Shown here: one piece after another, positions 1-5,565 of the stretch
Numbering within the stretch: position 1 is the first letter of the stretch
Layout of the letters: each line of letters starts with the position of its first letter
Source: Acidimicrobiia bacterium
GTDB lineage: Bacteria; Actinomycetota; Acidimicrobiia; Acidimicrobiales; AC-14
DNA length: 5,565 nucleotides
Assembly (NCBI GenBank): GCA_019243595.1
Contig: JAFAUA010000476.1
Coordinates: forward strand, 1-5,565
Direction of reading: 5' to 3'
The notes under the pieces: generated by a model
Database searches by the model: none
Told to the model about the DNA's origin: nothing
Seen by the model: only the letters and a program-made list of their open reading frames with translations
Program-made: the position numbers and the translations under genes

Positions 1-666
1 TACGACCAGTTCACCGAGTACGTCGAGGACCGCCGTCGCAGCCCGCGTGGGGATGTGCTCACCGGCCTGGCCACAGCCACGTACCCGGATGGTTCGACGC
101 CGGAGGCCAAGGATGTCGCCCTGATCGCCGCCAACCTGTTCGCCGCCGGGCAGGAGACGACGGTCCGACTGTTGTCGTTCGCACTGCAGATGCTCGGGGA
201 CCGGCCCGATCTCCAGCAGCGGGTGCGCGACGACCGCGCGCTCATCCCGAACTTCATCGAGGAGACGCTTCGGATCGAGAGTCCGCTGCGCGGCCAGTTC
301 CGAATGGCCCGTCGGCGTACGAAGCTGGCCGGCGTCGACATCCCGGCGGGCGCCAGCGTGCTGCTGCTGCCGGGGGCCGCCAACCGCGACCCGCGATTTT
401 TCGAGAACCCCTACGAGTTCGACGTCGACCGGCCCAACGCTCGGAAGCACCTGGGCTTCGGGTTCGGCATCCACACGTGCGCAGGCGCACCGTTGGCGCG
501 GGCCGAAGGGCGAGTCACACTCAACCGCCTGCTCGACCGCACGTCGGAGATCCGCATCTCCGAGGCGGCGCACGGCCCCGCCGGCGACCGTCACTACGAG
601 TACCTGCCGACGTACCTGTTCCGTGGTCTGACCAACCTGAACGTCGAGTTCACGCCCGCGGCATGA
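1..666 (+). CDS. Cytochrome P450, C-terminal part (5' truncated by window edge)
   Basis: This is the C-terminal half of a bacterial cytochrome P450, a soluble haem monooxygenase that normally receives electrons from a ferredoxin and inserts one oxygen atom into a hydrophobic substrate. The reading frame is open from base 1, so the ATG at 55 is an internal Met and the true start lies upstream; 221 residues are visible of the roughly 400-440 usual for the family. Landmarks in order (visible-residue numbering): I-helix oxygen-activation motif AAGQETT (48-54), K-helix ExxR as EETLR (Glu88, Arg91), the meander segment around NPYEFDVDRPN, and the haem-binding loop FGFGIHTCAG with the axial thiolate Cys160 (codon 478-480). 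About 60 residues follow the Cys, so the C-terminus is intact. Nothing looks degenerate. The stop overlaps the next gene's start in ATGA (663-666), which points to translational coupling. The P450 assignment is firm; subfamily and substrate are unknown. Confidence 0.96.
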   Translation, partial: YDQFTEYVEDRRRSPRGDVLTGLATATYPDGSTPEAKDVALIAANLFAAGQETTVRLLSFALQMLGDRPDLQQRVRDDRALIPNFIEETLRIESPLRGQFRMARRRTKLAGVDIPAGASVLLLPGAANRDPRFFENPYEFDVDRPNARKHLGFGFGIHTCAGAPLARAEGRVTLNRLLDRTSEIRISEAAHGPAGDRHYEYLPTYLFRGLTNLNVEFTPAA

Positions 667-1478
667 GCGAGGCCGAGGCCCTCTACATCCGGGACGGCGA
701 GGCTTTCGTCGGCACCGCCTGCACCCAGGGCGCGTGGGGGCACGGCGGGCAGGCCGGCGGCGCCGTGCTCGCCCTGCTCGGCCACGTTCTCGAGGACGTC
801 CCGACATTGACGCCGATGAGCCTCACCCGGCTCACCGTCGACATCCTCCGGCCCGTACCGGTCGGTCAGCGTCTCGACGTGGCGACCGAGGTGGTGCGCG
901 AGGGGAAGAAGATCCAGGTCGTCGACCTTTTGATCCGCGCTGGAGATGAGGCGACGACCCGGGCCCGGGCCTTGCGCATCCGCGACCGTGACGTCGCCGG
1001 GATCGATGGCCTTCCCATCTCGACAAGTGCGCTGAATCCGTCGGCGTCGGTCCCGCCGCCCGAAGAGCTCAGCGGCGTGGACCAGATTCCCTCCGCTCCC
1101 GCCTTCCTCAAGCGCGCCTGCGAGCTGCGCCGCACCCTCGAGCCCGTCGACGGCGTGCACGTGGTCTGGACGCGGCTCCGGCTGCCGGTCGTCGCGGGCG
1201 AACCGTTGCGCGCTGCGTCGCGGGCGGCGGTGCCGCTCGACCTGGTCAACATGATGGGCGTGCGCCTCGACAAGAGGCGGGTGACGTCGATCAACCCTGA
1301 CGTCACCGGCCATCTCTGCCGCGCGCCCGTTGGCGAGTGGGTGGCCCTGACCGGTCACACCTACTACTCACACGACGTCGCCCACGGCGTCTCCATGGCG
1401 GTGATGAGCGACGAGGCCGGCGTGTTCGGCGTGACGTCGACGTCCCAGATCCTCGATGTGCGCGAAGCCGATGAGTGA
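663..1478 (+). CDS. Double-hotdog acyl-CoA thioesterase-like protein
   Basis: This encodes a 271-residue cytoplasmic protein of the TesB-like/4HBT_3 thioesterase family, expected to hydrolyse an acyl-CoA or related thioester. The length fits two fused hotdog domains. The N-terminal hotdog (about residues 1-120) has the family-style segment W25-G-HGGQAGG (25-33) followed by a hydrophobic helix, then a strand region MSLTRLTVDILRPVPVGQ. The C-terminal hotdog (about 145-271) contains INPDVT with Asp213, followed by HLCRAPVGEWVALTG, a pattern I recognise from actinobacterial thioesterase-family proteins; Asp213 is a plausible catalytic residue by analogy with TesB-type enzymes. The ATG at 663 is chosen because it gives an ATGA overlap with the upstream P450 stop and a normal N-terminus; the same frame stays open back to 477, but that part is Arg/Pro-rich shadow of the P450. 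There is no clear Shine-Dalgarno sequence, so coupled re-initiation is likely. An alternative role is a non-catalytic acyl-CoA-binding hotdog protein. Confidence 0.85.
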   Translation: MSEAEALYIRDGEAFVGTACTQGAWGHGGQAGGAVLALLGHVLEDVPTLTPMSLTRLTVDILRPVPVGQRLDVATEVVREGKKIQVVDLLIRAGDEATTRARALRIRDRDVAGIDGLPISTSALNPSASVPPPEELSGVDQIPSAPAFLKRACELRRTLEPVDGVHVVWTRLRLPVVAGEPLRAASRAAVPLDLVNMMGVRLDKRRVTSINPDVTGHLCRAPVGEWVALTGHTYYSHDVAHGVSMAVMSDEAGVFGVTSTSQILDVREADE

Positions 1479-3747
1479 GACCTCGACGCGCTACTCGGGC
1501 ACCCGCGTCAGGCGTCTCGAGGACGCCCGCCTCCTCACCGGCAAGGGCGCGTATGTCGACGACATCCAGTTGCCCGGCATGCTGCACGCCTGCTTCGTCC
1601 GCAGCCCGTTCCCGCGGGCCGCCATCCGCGGCATCGACACAAGCGCAGCGCTCGCCGTGCCCGGCGTGCGCTTCGTGTTCACGGCCGCCGACCTCAATCC
1701 CGGCATGAAGGAGCAGTGGCACACGTCGATCGGGCCCGACAGCCCCGAGACGCCGAGGCCGCCGCTGGCCGAGGGCGAGGCCCGCTTCGTGGGCGACGCC
1801 GTCGCCCTCGTCGTCGCTGACAGCCGCTACATCGCCGAAGACGCGGCCGACCTGGTCGACATCGACTTCGACCCGCTGCCCCCGGTCGTCGACTACCGGC
1901 AGGCGGAGGGCACCGCCGAACTCGTGCACGAGGCCCACGGCTCGAACGTCGTCGGTGAGCTGGCGGGCCGACCCGCCTCCGCGCTCGACGAGGTCTTTGC
2001 GTCGGCCGCCTTCACGGTCCAGGAGACCATCGAGCAGCAGCGGTACACGGCCGTACCGATGGAGACGCGTGGACTCGTGGTCGATGCCTCCGATCGTTCG
2101 GGCGACATCACGATCTATGCCTCGACCCAGGTGCCGCACGAGATCCGCCTGTTCTGCTCGCGGCTGCTTGGGCTGCCGGAGGAGCGCATCAGGGTCGTGG
2201 CCGGCGACACCGGCGGCGGCTTCGGCCAGAAGGTCATGGTGCAGCGCGACGAGATGGCGATCATGCTGGCCGCCCCACACGTCGGGAAGCCGCTGAAGTG
2301 GATCGAGGACCGCCGCGAGAACCTCATGGCCGCCGGCGCCGCCCGCCACGAGCACGCCGACGCGGCGATGGCCTTCGACGGCGACGGACTGCTCCAGGCG
2401 GTTCGCATCGATGCCGTCCAGGACTGCGGCGCCTATCCGACGCCGTGGCCGGTGATGACGGCCGCCGCCGTCGGGGCGATCTTCCCCGGTCCGTACCGGA
2501 TCCCGCAGGCGACATTCACGGCCAAGACGATCTATACGAACACGGCGGGCCGCGCCCCCTACCGGGGCCCGTGGCAGTTCGAGTCGGTGGCGCGCGAGGT
2601 GCTGCTCGACATCGCCGCCCGCGGCATGGGCGTCGATCCGGCCGAGCTGCGGCGCCGCAACATGGTCAGCAGCGACGACCTTCCGTACAAGAACCCCATC
2701 GGGATGACGTACGACAGCATCACACCGCTCGAGACGTTCGAAGCCACGCTGGATGCTCTCGACTACGACGGCTTCCGCGCCTCGCAGGCCCGGGCCCGAG
2801 AGGAAGGGCGCTATCTCGGCGTCGGGATCTCGAGCTACGTCGAGCCGACGACGCCCGGGCACGGGTACTACGCCTCGGAAGAGGCGCGGATCCGCGTCGA
2901 GCCGTCGGGCCGGATCGACGTCTTCCTCGGCGGCGGCTCGTCGGGGAACAGCCTGGAGACCACGGTCGTGCAGCTGACCGCCGACGCCCTCGGCGCCGAC
3001 ATCGACAACGTCACCGCCATCCAGGGGGACACCGAGGTGACGGCATTCGGGGCGGGTGTGGCCGGGAGCCGCAGCGCCTCGATGATGGCGGGGGCGGTCC
3101 GCCAGACGGCGACGCTTCTGCGGGAGCAGCTCGTGGAGGCCGCGGCTGGGCACTTGGGCGCCGACGCCGACGAAATCGAGCTGGCGGACAGCCGGGCAAG
3201 CGTGCGCGGCAAACCGTCGGCCGGCGTGTCGTTCGGCGAGCTGGCGGCCGCGGCACCAGACGGCTTGGAGGCGACGGCCAAGTACACGGCGGAGACCGGG
3301 TCGATCTGGGTGAATGCCACCCACGTCTGCACGTGCGAGGTCGACCTGCAGACGGGGCGCGTCAAGCTGCTGCGCTACATCGTCGGCGAGGACTGCGGGC
3401 CGATGATCAACCCCGCAGTCGTCGAAGGCCAGATCGCAGGCGGCGTTGTGCAGGGCATCGGCGGTGTGCTCTTCGAGGAGCTCGCCTACGACGCCGACGG
3501 GAACCCGGTCGCCACCACCTTCATGGATTACCTGCTGCCGACTGCACCCGAGATTCCCGACATCGAGTACGTGCACATCGAGACGCCGAGCCCCGGTCCG
3601 GGTGGCTACAAGGGCGTCGGCGAGGGCGGCGCCATCGGCGCACCGCCGGCGGTCGTGAACGCGATCGCCGACGCCCTGGCGCCGTTCGACGTGACGATCA
3701 CCCGTCTCCCCCTGGGCCCGTCACAGATCCTGGAGCTTCTGCGATGA
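1471..3747 (+). CDS. Xanthine dehydrogenase/aldehyde oxidase-family molybdopterin-binding large subunit
   Basis: This is the catalytic, molybdenum-cofactor-binding subunit of a xanthine oxidase-family hydroxylase (758 residues from this start), which uses water as oxygen donor to hydroxylate an aldehyde, N-heterocycle or similar carbon. An N-terminal a/b hammerhead domain (about residues 10-125, including RVRRLEDARLLTGKGAYVDDI) is followed by two cofactor-binding domains (about 140-380 and 395-725). Visible motifs are GGGFGQK (248-254), a YRGPW loop (364-368) followed by a helix ending in ELRRRNM, AGSRSASMMAGA starting at 531, and GYKGVGEGGAIG near the C-terminus, with Glu718 (codon 3622-3624) as the expected catalytic base. 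The CO dehydrogenase signature AYRCSFR is absent, so this is not a form I CoxL. The start at 1471 overlaps the upstream stop by 8 bases; ATG 1456 in the same frame would add five residues (MCAKP), and neither has a good Shine-Dalgarno sequence. The usual 2Fe-2S and FAD partner subunits are not in the window. No signal peptide is visible, so it is presumably cytoplasmic. Confidence 0.95.
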   Translation: MSETSTRYSGTRVRRLEDARLLTGKGAYVDDIQLPGMLHACFVRSPFPRAAIRGIDTSAALAVPGVRFVFTAADLNPGMKEQWHTSIGPDSPETPRPPLAEGEARFVGDAVALVVADSRYIAEDAADLVDIDFDPLPPVVDYRQAEGTAELVHEAHGSNVVGELAGRPASALDEVFASAAFTVQETIEQQRYTAVPMETRGLVVDASDRSGDITIYASTQVPHEIRLFCSRLLGLPEERIRVVAGDTGGGFGQKVMVQRDEMAIMLAAPHVGKPLKWIEDRRENLMAAGAARHEHADAAMAFDGDGLLQAVRIDAVQDCGAYPTPWPVMTAAAVGAIFPGPYRIPQATFTAKTIYTNTAGRAPYRGPWQFESVAREVLLDIAARGMGVDPAELRRRNMVSSDDLPYKNPIGMTYDSITPLETFEATLDALDYDGFRASQARAREEGRYLGVGISSYVEPTTPGHGYYASEEARIRVEPSGRIDVFLGGGSSGNSLETTVVQLTADALGADIDNVTAIQGDTEVTAFGAGVAGSRSASMMAGAVRQTATLLREQLVEAAAGHLGADADEIELADSRASVRGKPSAGVSFGELAAAAPDGLEATAKYTAETGSIWVNATHVCTCEVDLQTGRVKLLRYIVGEDCGPMINPAVVEGQIAGGVVQGIGGVLFEELAYDADGNPVATTFMDYLLPTAPEIPDIEYVHIETPSPGPGGYKGVGEGGAIGAPPAVVNAIADALAPFDVTITRLPLGPSQILELLR
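3732..3735 (+). promoter_or_regulatory. Shine-Dalgarno sequence for the second P450
   Basis: GGAG lies 8 bases before the ATG at 3744, inside the last codons of the molybdenum subunit gene. It supports 3744 as the true start and would let ribosomes load directly as well as by coupling through the ATGA overlap. It is the only convincing ribosome binding site among the internal junctions of this operon. Confidence 0.6.
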
Positions 3748-4934
3748 CCGATCTGTATTACGACCCGTATGACGTCGGCATCAACGCCGATCCGTACCCG
3801 GTGTACCGGCGGCTCCGCGAGGAGGCTCCGCTCTATTACAACGAGCCGCACGACTTCTACGCCGTGAGCCGCTACGACGACGTCGAGCGGGGGCTGAAGG
3901 ATCCGGCGACCTTTCCGTCGAGCAGGGGCGGGATCCTGGAGCTGATCAAGTCCGGCATCGAGATGCCGCCCGGGACCCTGATCTTCGAGGACCCGCCGAT
4001 TCACACCATCCACCGGAAGCTGCTCTCGCGCGTGTTCACGCCGAAACGGGTATCGGCGCTGGAGCCAAAGATCCGGCAGTTCTGCGCCCACAGCCTCGAC
4101 CCTCTCGTCGGCACGGGCTCGTTCGACTTCGTCGCCGACCTCGGCGCGCCGATGCCGATGCGAGTCATCAGCATGCTGCTCGGCATTCCGGATTCCGATC
4201 AGGAAGCGGTGCGCGACCGCGTCGACCGCAACCTACGAACGACGCCGGGCGAGCCGATGGAGGTATCGGCCCACTTCGCCAACGGCGAGATTTTCGCCGA
4301 CTACATCGACTGGCGCGCCGAGCATCCCTCCGACGACCTGATGACCGAGCTGTTGAACGCCGAGTTCGAGGACGAGAACGGCACCGTCCGACGACTGACG
4401 CGCGACGAAGTGCTGACCTACACATTCGTCGTGGCCGGCGCCGGCAACGAGACCACCACCCGGTTGATCGGCTGGGCCGGCAAAGTCCTCGCCGAGCACC
4501 CTGACCAGCGCCGTGAGCTTGTTGAGAGTCCGGGACTGATCCCCAACGCCATCGAGGAGCTGCTGCGTTTCGAGCCGCCACCCCCGCACGTCGGTCGGTA
4601 CGTGGCCCAAGATGTCGAGCTCCACGGCCAAACCGTCCCCGCCGGAAGCGCGATGCTCTTCCTCGTCGGGTCTGCCAACCGCGACGACCGCCGCTTCCCC
4701 GAAGGCGACCGCTTCGACATCCACCGCAAGACCGGCGGGCTACTCACGTTCGGCTACGGCATCCACTTCTGCCTCGGCGCGGCCCTTGCCCGCCTCGAGG
4801 GTCGCATCGCCCTCGACGAGGTGCTGAAGCGCTTCCCCGAATGGGAGGTCGACTACGACGGCGCCAAGCTGGCCCCGACCTCGACCGTGCGCGGGTGGGA
4901 GACCTTGCCCGTCGTGACGCCGACCCGGAACTAG
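3744..4934 (+). CDS. Cytochrome P450, complete
   Basis: This is a complete 396-residue soluble bacterial P450, a typical length for class I enzymes fed by a separate ferredoxin. It has no N-terminal membrane anchor. Landmarks in order: an N-terminal NADPYPVYRRLREEAPLYY segment typical of the family; C-helix HxxxR (His87, Arg91), which contacts the haem propionates; I-helix AGAGNETTT (231-239) with the acid-Thr pair Glu236/Thr237; K-helix ExxR as EELLR (Glu272, Arg275); SANRDDRRFPEGDRFDIHR leading to the meander; and the haem loop FGYGIHFCLG with axial Cys343 (codon 4770-4772). All essential residues are present. The ATG at 3744 is chosen over the much longer open frame upstream because it starts the recognisable family N-terminus, overlaps the previous stop as ATGA, and has GGAG at a good distance. 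It differs clearly from the P450 at the left edge in the I-helix and haem-loop flanks, so the two are not a recent duplication. Its stop shares CTAG with the convergent gene. Substrate and subfamily are unknown. Confidence 0.97.
   Translation: MTDLYYDPYDVGINADPYPVYRRLREEAPLYYNEPHDFYAVSRYDDVERGLKDPATFPSSRGGILELIKSGIEMPPGTLIFEDPPIHTIHRKLLSRVFTPKRVSALEPKIRQFCAHSLDPLVGTGSFDFVADLGAPMPMRVISMLLGIPDSDQEAVRDRVDRNLRTTPGEPMEVSAHFANGEIFADYIDWRAEHPSDDLMTELLNAEFEDENGTVRRLTRDEVLTYTFVVAGAGNETTTRLIGWAGKVLAEHPDQRRELVESPGLIPNAIEELLRFEPPPPHVGRYVAQDVELHGQTVPAGSAMLFLVGSANRDDRRFPEGDRFDIHRKTGGLLTFGYGIHFCLGAALARLEGRIALDEVLKRFPEWEVDYDGAKLAPTSTVRGWETLPVVTPTRN
4931..4934. other. Shared convergent stop codons (CTAG)
   Basis: The palindrome CTAG supplies TAG to the + strand P450 (4932-4934) and TAG to the - strand CrtA-like gene (4931-4933). 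The two convergent genes therefore overlap by 4 bases and no intergenic terminator can sit between them. I see no strong hairpin with a T-run on either side, so transcripts probably read into the opposite gene. Confidence 0.9.
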
Positions 4935-5565
4935 CGCGCTGCGATCAGCTCGGTCGCGAGTGGGTTCGGCCGGTCGAGCGTGCCGCGGATCTCGATCGGC
5001 GTGAACCGTATGAACGCCGACTCGTGGTGGAAGTCCTTGCGGCGTTGGGCGTCGATGGCAGACGGGTGTCCGCCCGGCGCGTTGAACGCGTAGGCGGCGC
5101 TCGCTTCGGCGCTCTCCCAGATGGAGACGGTGGCCACCAACGGCGGCCGGGCACTGGCCGTGCCCCAGATGAAGCCCTCGGCGTTGACGGCAGCGCGTTC
5201 AGCTGGCCGGCTGGCGCGCATGAAGCGACCGAACTGGCTGATCCGAAGCCGTCCGAGAGTAAAGACGACGACGGGGCCATCGACGGTTGTGACGCGGCTG
5301 CGCGGGATCTGGTCGTCGAGGCCGGGCCAGCTGCCGAACGCTCGCAGCGGCTGCAAGGTGGCGTGCATGCCGGTCTTGAACCGGGCGGCGAATGGGTGCG
5401 CGTCGGCGAAGGCGGCGGCCGAATCCGCGTCGTCCCACAGGGCCAGCATCACCGCCCGGCGCGGGCGTGGCGGGCGGCTCATGGCCAGGGGGACGCCGAA
5501 GACGATGTCGACCCATCGAAGCCCCGGGACTTGGTCCGGCTTCGGCCGGCGACGGACCGCTCCGA
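4931..5565 (-). CDS. Spheroidene monooxygenase (CrtA)-like protein, 5' end beyond window
   Basis: The visible 210 residues resemble the spheroidene monooxygenase/CrtA family, whose characterised members are oxygenases adding a keto group to acyclic carotenoids in phototrophs. Similar proteins of unknown function occur in non-phototrophic bacteria. Family-style landmarks in order are PGLRWVDIVFG, VMLALWDDADSAAAFADAHP, LQPLRAFGSW, GPVVVFTLGRLRISQFGRF, ATVSIWESAEASAAYAF, GHPSAI and ESAFIRFTPIEIRGTL. An ATG at 5482 would give a 183-residue protein, but the frame stays open from it to the window edge with no other start codon. The 27 upstream residues include PGLRWVDIVFG, which resembles the conserved segment before the first beta strand in CrtA relatives, so 5482 is probably internal and the true start lies beyond 5565. 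The gene is on the opposite strand from the P450/molybdenum operon and overlaps it by 4 bases at the stops. Family membership is from remembered pattern, not a search; a carotenoid substrate is not shown, and no other carotenoid gene is visible. Confidence 0.75.
   Translation of the reverse strand, partial: GAVRRRPKPDQVPGLRWVDIVFGVPLAMSRPPRPRRAVMLALWDDADSAAAFADAHPFAARFKTGMHATLQPLRAFGSWPGLDDQIPRSRVTTVDGPVVVFTLGRLRISQFGRFMRASRPAERAAVNAEGFIWGTASARPPLVATVSIWESAEASAAYAFNAPGGHPSAIDAQRRKDFHHESAFIRFTPIEIRGTLDRPNPLATELIAAR

Noticed and set aside
477..662. Upstream extension of the thioesterase frame
   Set aside because: It overlaps the haem-loop and C-terminal coding sequence of the first P450 and encodes an Arg/Pro-rich stretch unlike a hotdog domain. 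The ATG at 663 is the sensible start.
594..1358. A 254-codon open frame on the - strand opposite the thioesterase
   Set aside because: Its composition is Arg/His/Gly/Ala-rich with no domain pattern, and it covers a + strand gene with recognisable family motifs; treated as a shadow.
1303..3576. A 757-codon open frame on the - strand opposite the molybdenum subunit gene
   Set aside because: Its product is rich in Arg, His, Asp, Val and Gly with no recognisable domain, and it is a codon-position mirror of the + strand gene, which carries clear family motifs throughout. Long antisense open frames are expected in DNA of this GC content.
2298..3743. Long upstream extension of the second P450 frame that could suggest a fusion protein
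   Set aside because: The extra 482 residues are Arg/Gly/Pro-rich low-complexity shadow of the molybdenum subunit. The recognisable P450 N-terminus begins at the ATG at 3744, which has an ATGA overlap and a GGAG site.
1471..3747. Aerobic carbon monoxide dehydrogenase (CoxL) identity for the molybdenum subunit
   Set aside because: The form I AYRCSFR signature with its active-site Cys is replaced by YRGPW, and no coxM/coxS-type genes adjoin it.
3606..4724. Several - strand open frames of 137-163 codons opposite the second P450
   Set aside because: They sit entirely within the P450 coding region, show no family motifs and differ in frame from one another; typical high-GC antisense shadows.
1..5565. 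CRISPR arrays, tRNA or rRNA genes, insertion sequences, integration sites
   Set aside because: No regularly spaced repeats, clover-leaf candidates, terminal inverted repeats or transposase-like frames were seen; the window is almost completely occupied by the five protein genes.

Overview
The window is gene-dense, high-GC DNA (about two thirds G+C by eye) with strong G/C preference at third codon positions. Together with the gene types present (several class I-style cytochromes P450, an actinobacterial-type double-hotdog thioesterase, and a molybdenum hydroxylase with a YRGPW loop), this suggests an actinobacterium, possibly a mycobacterium relative or an acidimicrobial/thermoleophilal lineage. 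The taxon is an inference; no rRNA or other marker gene is present.

Layout: four genes run on the + strand with no intergenic space. They are (1) the C-terminal half of a cytochrome P450 (1-666, start outside the window), (2) a double-hotdog acyl-CoA thioesterase-like protein (663-1478), (3) a xanthine dehydrogenase/aldehyde oxidase-family molybdopterin-binding large subunit (about 1471-3747), and (4) a complete second cytochrome P450 (3744-4934). The junctions are ATGA overlaps at 663 and 3744 and an 8-base overlap at 1471, so the four are very probably one translationally coupled operon. A fifth gene, a spheroidene monooxygenase (CrtA)-like protein, lies on the - strand from 4931 to beyond the right edge. 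It converges on the second P450, and the two stop codons share one CTAG.

Together the + strand genes look like an oxidative pathway: two P450s hydroxylate a small hydrophobic substrate, a molybdenum hydroxylase oxidises an aldehyde or heteroaromatic carbon, and a thioesterase acts on an acyl-CoA. Breakdown of a lipid, terpenoid, steroid or xenobiotic would fit, but the sequence does not identify the substrate. Missing from the window are the 2Fe-2S and FAD subunits normally paired with the molybdenum subunit, a ferredoxin or ferredoxin reductase for the P450s, and any regulator. No RNA genes, CRISPR arrays, mobile elements, notable repeats or terminators were seen. No gene-free stretch exceeds 300 bases; the window is essentially all coding.
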